Notes: generated by a model from the sequence alone, not told the origin. 64,000 nucleotides of DNA from Arthrobacter sp. AFG7.2 (GCF_002892835.1 NZ_PJMB01000001.1:701008-765007), one strand, 5' to 3'; shown: positions 46,454 through 55,005, counted from the stretch's first letter. A program made the numbers and translations.

Positions 46454-47386
46454 TCAAAGGCGTCGGACTCCCCGCAAAGCCTTTGCGTAATAGCCCGTGC
46501 CGTCCAGGATGGACCGGGCGGCGGCGTCGCCCAGGGTGGGTCCATTCGAAGACTTGCGGCTGGAAATGAAGCGGTTCTTTCCGGCGGTATCGGCACCCAG
46601 GAACATGCCCACGTGGTCAATCTGCCCGGCGGTGTCCGCTTCGGCGTCGAAGAACACCAGATCGCCCGGCTGAATGCCGTCGAACGTTTTTAACTGGCCT
46701 GTGCTTTTGTGAACCAGAGTTCCTGGTGCATTCTCAAGCATCTGGAAGGAGCGCCTCGGCAGGAGGCCGGGCGCCGGACTGAGGGTCATGCCCATACCGC
46801 CCCGGTAACCGAACAGCATCCTGATGTAGCCGGAGCAGTCCAGGGCCTTCAGCTCATTGGCTTCCGGGGCATCCGACTTTCCGGCGTAGTCCCACCGGAT
46901 GCCCAGATAGTCGTTGAAGTCGGCGCCTTCCTGAAGGGTGCCGTCAGCCGATGAAGCGCCGTAGCCGGCATCACCCGCAATCCGGAGCCCTGCCTCGTCC
47001 CGGATGTCCGGTGCTCCGGAAACATACTGCATGGCCATGTCCAGCAGGTCCGGCGAGGTATCGGAAACAGCGGAGCGCAGCCAGTGCTGGTCAACGGCGC
47101 CAGTGAATGGTTCCGGCAGCAGGCGGACGTGGATGGAGCTGACTACTGCGGCGGTGGTGCCGGGTTCGGTGAAGGTCCGCTGTGGTCCGGCGAGCGCCAC
47201 GGTCTGAGCCCCGTAGGTGAAAGTCGCTATCCACTCGCCGGCATTGTCGTAGACCTCGGCCTGGCTGGTTCCGCTTTTTTCGGTGACGACATACTCCTCT
47301 GGGTTGGTGGGAAAGGACGTGGTTGTTGGGATCAGCAGCCCGAGGACTGCGAGGGCGCCCCCCAGGCGCGCGAAGATGTGCAACAT
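46454..47386 (-). CDS. Secreted NlpC/P60 hydrolase
   Basis: This 310-residue exported protein starts at the ATG at 47386 with a signal peptide (1-25). The C-terminal NlpC/P60 domain has its catalytic Cys184 in ALDCSGYIRMLFGY and its His in GQIDHVGMFLGAD, so it is a cysteine peptidase for D-glutamyl-type bonds. The N-terminal 150 residues are a separate beta-rich region. It lies 55 bases downstream of the capA gene on the same strand, so it may belong to the pgs unit and trim gamma-glutamyl polymer or peptidoglycan. That substrate link is an inference from context. Confidence 0.87.
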   Translation of the reverse strand: MLHIFARLGGALAVLGLLIPTTTSFPTNPEEYVVTEKSGTSQAEVYDNAGEWIATFTYGAQTVALAGPQRTFTEPGTTAAVVSSIHVRLLPEPFTGAVDQHWLRSAVSDTSPDLLDMAMQYVSGAPDIRDEAGLRIAGDAGYGASSADGTLQEGADFNDYLGIRWDYAGKSDAPEANELKALDCSGYIRMLFGYRGGMGMTLSPAPGLLPRRSFQMLENAPGTLVHKSTGQLKTFDGIQPGDLVFFDAEADTAGQIDHVGMFLGADTAGKNRFISSRKSSNGPTLGDAAARSILDGTGYYAKALRGVRRL

Positions 47387-47441
47387 GACCTGAACATACC
47401 GAACCGCCTTCTGACCAGGCGGCGGACATGCGGCCGGATGG

Positions 47442-49571
47442 TCAGCGGGTTGTTTGCAGGGGTCCGGGCACGTCGGGTCCCGCCGCCGCATCCAGCGTGA
47501 ATTCAGCTGAAACGCCGGGTCCGCCTTCCACTGAGTCGTACAGCCGTCCGGCTGTTCCCGGTGGGGCCCATTCAATGAGCCGCACGTTGTCCACGAACAG
47601 GCTGGAGGAGAGCGTCTCGCCCTTGGGTGGAGCCAGCCGAAGGAAGGGCTGCGCGGCCGTGATGCCCGGCGGAGCCACGGCGTCAATCCGCACGAGTTCG
47701 CATGCGGTGTCGGCCGAGGATTCGGGAATGGGTATCTGGACGCCGCCCACGCTTTTGCCCTTGTTCCCGTCGTACCAGCTCAGCTCGATGCTGCCGCCCG
47801 CGGAGGCGCCCCGGACGTCGGCCAGGAGGGTCAGGCTGCTGCCCGGGGTGATCTGCTGGCGGTGGGCGGTGCTGACGTAGACGTCCTCCAGGCTGACCGG
47901 GCTGCGCAGCAACTGCAGGCCCAGCCCGTCGCCGCAGGCGCCGGCAGGCGATACCTTGGCGTACTGCCCGAGCGTCCAGAGTGCCGAGGGCTGGGCCACC
48001 CCGGGCGCATCCTGGTCCGTAAAGCTGCCGGTCCCCCACAGCAGGTCCTGGCCTGCACGGATCTGCTGCCCGGGGGCGGACATCCACCACCCCGGAGTGA
48101 TCCGGTGGACCCCGGCGGGAACGGGATGCGTGGCCGCCGTCCCGGGGTCAACAGTGCCGGGACGCACGGTGGCGCCCTGCGGGCCGAGTTGCGCGGACCC
48201 CTGCACGGTTCCGGCCGCGATGCGGGCACTGGAATCAGCCAGCTCCCCTACGGCAGGGACGGGCAGGAAGCCCTGCAGGGAGAGGGCGTCGGTGCTGGCC
48301 ACGGGTGTGCCGTCCGGCGTGATCTCGACACGCAGCAGGTAGCTCAACAAGGTGGACCACAGGGTCTGGTCGAAAACGAGGTTCCCCATGCTTTCGGCCG
48401 TGATCCCGTCCTGTCCGGATGCCAGGCCGCCCACAACATGCGGGTGCCCGTTGACCACCACCCGGGCACCGGCCTCCTTGGCCGTTTCGGTGAGTTTCCG
48501 GATTACCGGTGCCTGGACGCGCTGGTATTCCACGTCGCCGTGCATCAGCACCGTCACCACGTCCGCCGATTCTTTCGCCTCGCGGACTGCCGCCTGCAGT
48601 CTCTTGATGCCGCACTCTGCAGCACCTGGAGTATCAGGACCGGCCACGTACGGAATCTGGCCGGGTTTGCCGTCCACCGTGGTGCAGCTGATGAAGGCGA
48701 AGGACTGCCCGCGGACTGTGATGAGCGCCGGTTTCCAGGCCTCGTCCTCGGTGAGCCCGGCCCCGGTGTGCAGGACACCGGCAGCGTCGAGCGCCTGGAT
48801 GGTGCTGGTGATGCCCGGGCCCAGGGCGTCCGCAGCGTGGTTGTTTCCCAGCGTCACCAGGTCAACGCCGGAGCGTTTGAGTGCTTCCGCGGATTCAAGG
48901 GCGCTGGCGAAGGCGATGTCCTTGGTGGGGTGGAAGCCCGCCGGCCGCTCGCCGTCGCTGAAGTAGGGGTTCCGGACCAACGGGGATTCGAGGTTCACCA
49001 CGGCAATATCGCTGTCGTTCAGGAGCGGTGCCACGCCGACGAGCAGCCGGGTATGGTCTTCCACTGAAGCGCCGGTCTTCAGCAGCGGGTTACCAGCGGG
49101 AGCCTCATAGAAGCGGCGGCCGAACATGGCATCCCCGCCGAAGCGCATGGAAACAGCACCTTCTTCCCGGCGCAGCATCAGCCGCAGCGGCGCACCGGCA
49201 CTCGCTGCCGCCGCACGGCTGAGGTGACCGGCCTTCCGTGCGGTGTACACCGCCGTCGTGCCTACCGGGAACTTCCCGTCCGGTCCCGTCTGCACGGTAT
49301 CGCCGGCAGCGGTTGTCACCTCTACGCCGGCGAGGGGCTGGCCGGTTTCATCGGCCACCACACCCGCCCAGTCCGTGGGGCTGGCTGCTGCGGGCTCGGC
49401 CGGGGAGAGACCGGCGAAGTGGGCCGTCAGCGGGATGGACGCACCCAGCAGGACGGCCACTACTGCAGCCGCCGCCAGCTTGGGCAGGGCGCCGCTTCCC
49501 CGCCGCGGTGCGTTGCCTTCCCCAGGTGAGGGACGACGTCGGCCGGGCCAGGCGGGCGTCACTGGAACCAT
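47442..49571 (-). CDS. pgsA: CapA/PgsA-type poly-gamma-glutamate synthesis protein, extended
   Basis: A 709-residue protein from the ATG at 49571, which overlaps the end of pgsC by 13 bases. It has one N-terminal membrane helix (about 25-47), a Big/carboxypeptidase-regulatory-like beta domain (GVVADETGQPLAGVEVTTAA), and the CapA metallophosphatase-like domain (RFGGDAMFGRRF, VNLESPLV, LGNNHAADALGPG, MHGDVEYQ, VVNGHPHVVGG). A C-terminal beta-sandwich of about 200 residues resembles a carbohydrate-binding module. CapA/PgsA is needed for poly-gamma-glutamate transport. B. subtilis PgsA is about 380 residues, so this is nearly twice as long. Confidence 0.9.
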   Translation of the reverse strand: MVPVTPAWPGRRRPSPGEGNAPRRGSGALPKLAAAAVVAVLLGASIPLTAHFAGLSPAEPAAASPTDWAGVVADETGQPLAGVEVTTAAGDTVQTGPDGKFPVGTTAVYTARKAGHLSRAAAASAGAPLRLMLRREEGAVSMRFGGDAMFGRRFYEAPAGNPLLKTGASVEDHTRLLVGVAPLLNDSDIAVVNLESPLVRNPYFSDGERPAGFHPTKDIAFASALESAEALKRSGVDLVTLGNNHAADALGPGITSTIQALDAAGVLHTGAGLTEDEAWKPALITVRGQSFAFISCTTVDGKPGQIPYVAGPDTPGAAECGIKRLQAAVREAKESADVVTVLMHGDVEYQRVQAPVIRKLTETAKEAGARVVVNGHPHVVGGLASGQDGITAESMGNLVFDQTLWSTLLSYLLRVEITPDGTPVASTDALSLQGFLPVPAVGELADSSARIAAGTVQGSAQLGPQGATVRPGTVDPGTAATHPVPAGVHRITPGWWMSAPGQQIRAGQDLLWGTGSFTDQDAPGVAQPSALWTLGQYAKVSPAGACGDGLGLQLLRSPVSLEDVYVSTAHRQQITPGSSLTLLADVRGASAGGSIELSWYDGNKGKSVGGVQIPIPESSADTACELVRIDAVAPPGITAAQPFLRLAPPKGETLSSSLFVDNVRLIEWAPPGTAGRLYDSVEGGPGVSAEFTLDAAAGPDVPGPLQTTR

Positions 49572-50611
49572 CCAAGCAGGACCGCCGCGGCAGCGACGAG
49601 GTTGGTGAGCCCGTAGGCGCCGACGCCGGCAAGTGCTGAGCCCCAGAGGGTTTTTTCCCAGCCCTGCCGCTGGGCGTCGTTGGCAAGGAGCGCCGGAACC
49701 ATCAGCGTGACCACTGTCAGTCCCCGCCAGGGGACGAAGGACTCGTCCGTCAGGCGCATCACTGCCACTTCGCCGGACCAGGTGACCAAGGCTGCCACCA
49801 GGATCATGGTGGCCAGCTTGCGACGGCCGAACAGCAGCAGGCGCGGCATCAGCAGGTGGACCACGATCACGTACGTGATGACGGCGCTGACCAAGGCGAA
49901 GGCCAGCTCGGTCCAGCGTGGCCCCACCAGTGCCAGGTAGCCGCCGGTGACGAACCCGCCTGCCCGGAGGTCGAGCTTTTCGAAGATGAGCATCCCCAGG
50001 GCAACGCTTGCCAGCACACCGACGATGATGAATTCGCGCGGGTAGCCCAGGACGGACGCCAGGAGGGTGGAGTCGCTTTGGGGTACGGCCTGGATGAGCA
50101 GGAGGACTTCCTCGAGGACGTAGACAATCAGGGCGAGGATGGCGGTGGTGGCGGCGATGGCCTGCAGGGTGCGTTTGGGTCCCTGCCGGCCCATGTCGTG
50201 GGCGATGATCCCGGGTATGAGGAAGCCGATGCCGGACAGGGACAGCAGCATGGGCGAGTAGCTGCCTGTTAATCCCGCCGCCAGTGTTCCTATCGCCACG
50301 AATCCCAGGCCCACCAGCAGTTCGACGTCGAATTTCCGGCGTCCGTACAGGATCTTGCGTTTGGGGAGCCACACGTGGGTGACGCACCAGGCGGCGATGC
50401 CCGCAGCCAGCGTGGAAATGATCAGCAGCGGATGCGGCAGGGAGATGGCCAGGTATGCCGGGACGATGGCCCCGCCGGTGGTCAGCTGGACTTTCTCGTA
50501 GAAGATCATGCTGACCACCACACCCAGCACAATCGCCAGCCGGATCAGCTCGGGCGAATGCAGGTATTCACGCAACGCGGCGTTTCCCGTCCGCCGCAGA
50601 GGCAATCGCAT
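49559..50611 (-). CDS. pgsC: Tandem-duplicated PgsC/CapC membrane protein
   Basis: This 350-residue protein has about ten membrane helices and reads as two PgsC copies in series. Copy 1 has IRLAIVLGVVVSMIFYEKVQ and LTTGGAIVPAYLAISLPHPL; copy 2 has EFIIVGVLASVALGMLIFEK and LDLRAGGFVTGGYLALVGP. Each ends with LPKRKILYGRRKFD or MPRLLLFGRRKLAT. PgsC of Bacillus is only about 150 residues and is the membrane partner of the PgsB ligase. It overlaps pgsB by 44 bases and capA by 13, so the operon is tightly coupled. Confidence 0.9.
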   Translation of the reverse strand: MRLPLRRTGNAALREYLHSPELIRLAIVLGVVVSMIFYEKVQLTTGGAIVPAYLAISLPHPLLIISTLAAGIAAWCVTHVWLPKRKILYGRRKFDVELLVGLGFVAIGTLAAGLTGSYSPMLLSLSGIGFLIPGIIAHDMGRQGPKRTLQAIAATTAILALIVYVLEEVLLLIQAVPQSDSTLLASVLGYPREFIIVGVLASVALGMLIFEKLDLRAGGFVTGGYLALVGPRWTELAFALVSAVITYVIVVHLLMPRLLLFGRRKLATMILVAALVTWSGEVAVMRLTDESFVPWRGLTVVTLMVPALLANDAQRQGWEKTLWGSALAGVGAYGLTNLVAAAAVLLGWFQ

Positions 50612-51902
50612 GCTGGGCGGCCCGGAGCCGGAGCATGGGGAGCGGCGCCCGGTGGGGTTCCCGGGAGGCGGCGAGCTCGTCGATGCCGTCGTCGCCGTCG
50701 CACTCGCTGAAGTAGTGGATCAGCTTTTCGGCCTGCTCGGTGTGGATGTTGACCATGCCGATCAGGACGCCGTGCTCGCCTTCCACCAGCCCGGCGATGG
50801 CCTCGAGCATCTGTTCGAGGCTGGGGCGGACGGTATCACCGAGATTCAGGATGCGTTCGCGGGGGAATCCGCCGGCGGTCATCATGGCGGTGACCGTGTC
50901 CTCGTACGCGCCCATGGTGACCACGGTGTCCAGGTAGCCGTCCAGGTCGTTGGGGACCATCGTGCCGAAGAGCTCGGCACGCCGGCCCCGGTCCTGGCGG
51001 TTGTTGAGGATGCCGATGACCGAGGACGCGGCGTCGCAGGTGGGCTTGAGCTGTTCCAGGGCGAGGATGACGCTTTCGCGGTCGTTGGCGGCGAACATCG
51101 GTACCCACGTGATTTTCTTGCCCAGGACGTCGTAGGTTTTCAGCCGCACAACGCCGACGTCGGGGACGGTTTTCCACATGCCGGTGATGGCTTTTTCGCG
51201 GCTGATGCCGAGGTACTTGGCGACGGCCAGGCCGATGGCGACGTTGGACTTGAATTCGATGTGGCCGAAGCCGCGCATGTCCTCGTCCCGGACGGAGCCG
51301 GCGTCGGCGTAAAGCGTTGAGCTGCCCCGGCCCTCGGCCGTGCGGTGGAGGCGTTCGCGGATGCCGTCCCGGTCCTCGGCGGTGATCAGGACGCCGTTGG
51401 TGGGTATGGTCCGGGCCATGGAATCGGCGATTTCCTCGAGGGTCTCGCCCATCTCTTCCTGGTGGTCTTCGCGGACGTTGGTGATGATGGTGATGTCCGA
51501 GCGGACCATGTAGTCCTGGGCGTACTGCTGGTACTGGGGCCGGACGGCCATGCATTCAATCACCAGGGCCTCCACGCCGTGCCGGACGTGGTCCCGGACG
51601 ATGTCCACCTGTTCGATGATGGTGGCGGCACCGAGCCGGCGGATGGGTGTTTCTTCGCCGGTGGTGCCGATGACCCGCGCGGCCGAGCCGGTGGTTTTGG
51701 CGACGGTGATAAAGCCGCCCTCGCGCAGCACCCCCGCCACCAGCCGGGTGACGGAGGATTTGCCGCGGATGCCGTTGACGTGGATGCGCACGTCAAGCTG
51801 CTCCAACCTGCGCTGGTGCATGGATGCGGTGTATTTCCAGTAGATGATGAGGGCCGCGGTGACGGCGGCGAGGACCAGCAGTCCTACTTCGCTGGCGGAC
51901 AT
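50568..51902 (-). CDS. pgsB: PgsB/CapB poly-gamma-glutamate synthase
   Basis: A 444-residue ligase of the Mur-ligase superfamily with one N-terminal membrane helix (4-22). The ATP loop is GIRGKSSVTRL (44-54), shared with CapB/PgsB; the catalytic-domain motif ALVIECMAVRPQYQQYAQDY and TNVREDHQEEMGET are family signatures. It forms the amide bonds of poly-gamma-glutamate at the inner face of the membrane. All core residues look intact. The next gene upstream overlaps by 1 base (stop/start at 51902). Confidence 0.94.
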   Translation of the reverse strand: MSASEVGLLVLAAVTAALIIYWKYTASMHQRRLEQLDVRIHVNGIRGKSSVTRLVAGVLREGGFITVAKTTGSAARVIGTTGEETPIRRLGAATIIEQVDIVRDHVRHGVEALVIECMAVRPQYQQYAQDYMVRSDITIITNVREDHQEEMGETLEEIADSMARTIPTNGVLITAEDRDGIRERLHRTAEGRGSSTLYADAGSVRDEDMRGFGHIEFKSNVAIGLAVAKYLGISREKAITGMWKTVPDVGVVRLKTYDVLGKKITWVPMFAANDRESVILALEQLKPTCDAASSVIGILNNRQDRGRRAELFGTMVPNDLDGYLDTVVTMGAYEDTVTAMMTAGGFPRERILNLGDTVRPSLEQMLEAIAGLVEGEHGVLIGMVNIHTEQAEKLIHYFSECDGDDGIDELAASREPHRAPLPMLRLRAAQHAIASAADGKRRVA

Positions 51903-52780
51903 TACGCGGCTTGCGCGGCGGGAACGGCGGGACGACGGCGGGCGTCGTCCAGGTGCCGCTCAGGCTGGCTGAAGAGGGCCTCGGCTTGTGCGGAAGACTC
52001 GGTGAGGACAACGACGGCGCTCTCCACAGCCAGTGCGGTGGACGCCTTGGGGCGCGTGCCGGCGGAACGGTCCGCGAAGGTTGCTTCGGCGAGTGAGGCA
52101 AGGACCGCCTGCTCGAAGCGGTACGCGCTGAGCACGTCCCCGCCCGGGATCACCATGGCCAGCTGGTTGTCGGCCAGGAGCACCGGGTGCATGCGCCCGG
52201 CGGCGGCGGCTTCGAAAGTCCGGGCAACGGCCCGGGAAGCATGGGCTGCCTGCTTCGGCAGAATGCCGTCCCGGACAGTCATCTGGACTGTGACGAGGGC
52301 AAGGTGGTCCCCTGCCAGGCGTGCCTGCTCGGCCTCCATGTCGAGGAGGGCGCGGCCTTCGGCGGCGGAGAGCAGGCCCTGGGACGCGCCGGCGCCGGCA
52401 GCTGCGGGCGGTTGGTCTGCGGCCGCCCGGTGGCGCCGCAGGTACGCGGCGGTGAGGCCGAACAGCCACCCGTACACGATGAAGGCGCACACTGCCACGA
52501 CGGAGAAGGCAGCACCATCGCGTCCCCAGCCGCCGTCGATGCTGTGCAGGGCAATGTGTCCTGCTGCTCCTGCCAGGCCCACTACGATGCCGCCGGCTGC
52601 CCCGGCCCGCCAGGATGCGGCAATGACGAGGGCTACAACCAGCAGTTCGGCCCAGACCAGGCGTGAGCCGTCCAGGACCGCAATGAAGGTGAACACCGTG
52701 GTGAGCACGGCCAGCAGGAGGAGGAGTGTGGGTCTGTCAGTCCAGGCCCGTGCTGTCCCGTTGGTCTTCACCAGTGTCAT
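51902..52780 (-). CDS. Membrane protein with degenerate GGDEF domain, pgs operon
   Basis: This 292-residue protein (ATG at 52780; a TTG further upstream is possible) has four to five membrane helices (to about residue 120). A cytoplasmic domain follows, with the layout of a diguanylate cyclase: LLDMEAEQARLAGDHLALVT at its start, LLADNQLAMVIPGGDVLSAY where RxGGDEFxxLLPG is expected, and ALAVESAVVVLTESSAQAEA followed by LFSQPERHLDDARR in place of SIGVA...ADxALYxAK. The GGDEF residues are replaced by ADNQL, so it cannot make c-di-GMP. It may be a receptor or scaffold, in the way PelD is for another EPS. Confidence 0.75.
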   Translation of the reverse strand: MTLVKTNGTARAWTDRPTLLLLLAVLTTVFTFIAVLDGSRLVWAELLVVALVIAASWRAGAAGGIVVGLAGAAGHIALHSIDGGWGRDGAAFSVVAVCAFIVYGWLFGLTAAYLRRHRAAADQPPAAAGAGASQGLLSAAEGRALLDMEAEQARLAGDHLALVTVQMTVRDGILPKQAAHASRAVARTFEAAAAGRMHPVLLADNQLAMVIPGGDVLSAYRFEQAVLASLAEATFADRSAGTRPKASTALAVESAVVVLTESSAQAEALFSQPERHLDDARRRPAVPAAQAA

Positions 52781-52880
52781 GCTTCGTGCGTCCGTTCCAT
52801 CGGAAATGTGCGAGGGCAAAGAGGACCGCAAAGACCAGTAGTCCAAGGGTTCCCCTGACGGCGAGTTCGTCCCAGCTCAC
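52737..52880 (-). CDS. Small membrane protein of pgs operon (47 aa, PgsE-like position)
   Basis: A 47-residue frame from a GTG that overlaps the stop of a 16-codon leader ORF (GTGA). It has one membrane helix (LAVRGTLGLLVFAVLFALAHF) and a polar tail. It overlaps the next gene by 44 bases. In Bacillus a small single-pass protein, PgsE, assists the PgsBCA complex; this one has similar size and topology, but no sequence identity can be claimed. Confidence 0.55.
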   Translation of the reverse strand: MSWDELAVRGTLGLLVFAVLFALAHFRWNGRTKHDTGEDQRDSTGLD

Positions 52881-52927
52881 GCGACGCCGATGTTCCGCAG
52901 GAAGGCACGGCAAAGGAAGGCGTTCAT
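52877..52927 (-). CDS. 16-codon leader ORF ahead of the pgs operon
   Basis: ATG at 52927 with a strong AAGGAG ribosome site 10 bases ahead encodes MNAFLCRAFLRNIGVA and stops in a TGA that overlaps the GTG of the following small gene. It is short, but the ribosome site is the best in this operon. It may be a true tiny peptide or a translational-coupling leader. Confidence 0.45.
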   Translation of the reverse strand: MNAFLCRAFLRNIGVA

Positions 52928-52977
52928 AAGGAAGCAGCTCCTTGCCGTGGGATCCCCTGAAGGGTGTGAAAACAAAC

Positions 52978-53024
52978 ACAAGCACCCTCGAGACGCTTCG
53001 AGACCAGAAGCTCAGGGTGCTTGT
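52978..53024 (-). terminator. Terminator-like hairpin in the pgs leader (possible attenuator)
   Basis: ACAAGCACCCT (52978-52988) pairs perfectly with AGGGTGCTTGT (53014-53024), and an inner GCTTC/GAAGC stem forms inside the loop. On the minus strand the hairpin is followed by a T-rich tract (GTGTTTGTTTTC). It lies 50 bases upstream of the leader ORF. No gene ends just before it, so attenuation of the pgs operon is plausible. Confidence 0.6.
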
Positions 53025-53389
53025 TATAAGGGTAGGGAACGGGGTATTTGTCCAACAAATGGTGGAGTACTCGTCTTTTTAGGGGCCCACTACTTGGATT
53101 CAGGGCGGAGGGATCTGGGGCAGGACTTTTGGCGAAGCCGGGGTCCTCCAGGTGCTGGTTCGGCAGAAGAGAGAAGCTTTGAACATGCTAAAAACACAGG
53201 GCGGTTCTGGGAACACTTAATGCCAGCCAACCCATTGGCAGCGCTCCGTGCGCGAAAAGTTGGGTAACATTTCTGCGACTGACGCATTGGAAACCTACAC
53301 ACCGCAGAGGCTCTACCGGTACCCTCCCAATCGCCGTGGCGATTTCCTTGTAGGCGGCGCATCCTAGGCGTGGGGACATCGCGGACGGG
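53025..53389. other. Non-coding stretch including a ParA-gene relic
   Basis: No gene is evident between the pgs leader and the phage-like pseudogene, apart from the short relic at 53313-53380. The pgs promoter should lie in this stretch. Confidence 0.45.
53313..53380 (-). pseudogene. Relic of the 3' end of the ParA/MinD-like gene
   Basis: ACCGGTACCCTCCCAATCGC through TTGTAGGCGG aligns with the 3' end of the intact gene (from 56000), and the peptide read is AAYKEIATAIGR against RAYKEIAAAIVDGYR. Only about 65 bases are recognisable. It shows that the ParA-SGNH region was once duplicated or rearranged. Confidence 0.7.
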
Positions 53390-54254
53390 AACACAAGGTC
53401 CAGCGATGGAACAACGTTCAACGCCACCAAGTTCGGCAACGCCGTACCCTTCGCAGACAATGCGGAAGGATGGCTTCGCGCTGTCTTGGACGCCGACAAC
53501 GGCGCAGCTGGCCATGACGTGAAGTTCTACCAATCCGCAGATGGCAACACTTGGACGCAGGTTGGCGCGAGCATCACCACGTCTGGCGTTACCACCGTAT
53601 TCCAGCCGACCGCGTGGCCGTTCGAGTTCGGCTCCCGCAACCTTGGCGGCGAATCACTCACCGCCGGTTCGCAGGTGTACGAGGTGCAGGTCCGGGACGG
53701 CATCGAGGGTCCGCTACTTACCCCGCCTAACCCTTGCGCATGGCTGCTGCCGTACATTTCTGGCGGCGGATTTACCGGCACAATGAACGGCGCCCCGGTC
53801 CTGGATGTGTTCAACGGGTCCAAGCCTGGCGCGGACGTCACCTACCTGAGCGATGCGACACGCCTACCCAAGAATGCTGCCGCTCGTGGCACCGTTGGCG
53901 ATCTTCCTCTCAGACAGCCACAACGAAAACCAGACAAGCGGACCAGCGTTCAACGCCAAATACAAGGCATAGATTGACGCCGTGAAGGCCCGCCACATCG
54001 GCGTGCCCGTCGTGGCGATGACCCAGAACCCGGAACAGGCACCGGCGGTTTACTGGAAGACGCACGCCAAGCGGCGCCCGGAGATCATCGCGGTAGGAGC
54101 AGCAACAGGCATCGATGTAATCGACACGTACGGCGCGTTCGTCGCTGACGCTCGGGGACTTACCGCACTGCTGCGAGCGGACGGGATGCACCCCAACGCT
54201 GCTGGATCGATCGTCTGGAAAGACTCTGTGAAGGCAGCCTACGACGCCGCCTAG
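53390..54254 (+). pseudogene. Phage-like tail/SGNH-hydrolase gene, frameshifted
   Basis: The first part reads DVKFYQSADGNTWTQVGASI, like concanavalin-type phage tail or adhesin domains. After a frameshift near 53880 it continues IFLSDSHNENQTSGPAFNAK, an in-frame TAG, then VKARHIGVPVVAMTQNPEQA and ADGMHPNAAGSIVWKDSVKA, the C-terminal block (D..H) of SGNH/GDSL hydrolases. The start is not visible. One frameshift and one stop mean it is not expressed whole. Similar fused proteins are known in Arthrobacter phages and prophages. Confidence 0.75.
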
Positions 54255-54946
54255 AAGCGGCCTAGTAGTCGCTTTGCTGTCTGCTTGGCAGTCTGGCGGG
54301 CAAAACCTGTAGCAAATGCCACCTGGCGGGCTGGGCTGATAGGGGAAACCGGGTCGCCCAGTCCCAAGGTAGCCGGGTCGGTGGTTGTTAGTCCTCGCCT
54401 TGTGAGGATGCCAGCGGCTCGTGAGGCTATGGCCAGGTCGCCAACGGAAGTGAAGTGGACTTGATCGGGTCGAACATAGCGGGCACCTCGGAAGTCGTTG
54501 ATGTTCACCAGCGAGCCGCCAAACTCATCCGCGAAGCCCTCCATCATCTGGTTCACTTCAGCAGTGCGACGGTAGACGGATGCGGGAACGCTGGGGAGCC
54601 GGAAGTACGAATCCGGGAGTCGCAGAGCCAACACGTGTTCGCAGCGATCTGACATGCCCTTCCAGATCACCCGCAGATTCTCCTCGGTCACTGCCGAATC
54701 CCACGTTCGGCCAGCGACATCATTAGCGCCAGCAGTGAAGCAACCGACAGTGAAGCCAAACCCAGCCCTTGGCAGAAGGTCATCAGCTACCTGCGCAGAG
54801 GTCCGCCCGGTGACTGAATGCCGGGTGAATGACCATCCGTTAGCGAATGCAAGCCAGCCGCCCCACGCCATTGACGGAACATGCCCAATAACAATCGAAT
54901 CGCCATTGGACAGGCTATCCCCTACCTGCAGCACGCTGTGTGTCAT
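54251..54946 (-). CDS. SGNH/GDSL hydrolase, cytoplasmic form
   Basis: A 231-residue enzyme from the ATG at 54946 (GGGGGA upstream); an ATG at 55009 that overlaps the previous stop is the alternative. Blocks: I, VGDSLSNGD with the catalytic Ser; III, GANDVAG; V, RPDQVHFTSVGDLAIASRA with the catalytic Asp/His pair (DQVH). It has no signal peptide. SGNH enzymes deacetylate or de-esterify sugars and lipids; with the adjacent SGNH gene it may tailor the capsule. It ends 4 bases into the convergent phage-like pseudogene. Confidence 0.85.
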   Translation of the reverse strand: MTHSVLQVGDSLSNGDSIVIGHVPSMAWGGWLAFANGWSFTRHSVTGRTSAQVADDLLPRAGFGFTVGCFTAGANDVAGRTWDSAVTEENLRVIWKGMSDRCEHVLALRLPDSYFRLPSVPASVYRRTAEVNQMMEGFADEFGGSLVNINDFRGARYVRPDQVHFTSVGDLAIASRAAGILTRRGLTTTDPATLGLGDPVSPISPARQVAFATGFARQTAKQTAKRLLGRF

Positions 54947-55005
54947 TGATCCCCCAGGTTCCATTCCCTCATCATAGGCGCCCGCAACGGCATCCTTGCC
55001 CTTGA

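Noticed and set aside
47442..49680. 981-residue version of CapA beginning inside pgsC
   Set aside because: The first 272 residues are an out-of-frame reading of pgsC; the ATG at 49571 gives a normal membrane helix and overlaps the pgsC stop as expected.
51345..52841. 498-residue plus-strand frame opposite pgsB and the degenerate GGDEF gene
   Set aside because: Arg/Ser/Ala-rich antisense frame crossing two real genes.
52978..53024. Hairpin as a simple terminator for a plus-strand gene
   Set aside because: No plus-strand gene ends nearby, and the T-rich tract is on the minus-strand side, so it is listed as a leader element of the pgs operon.
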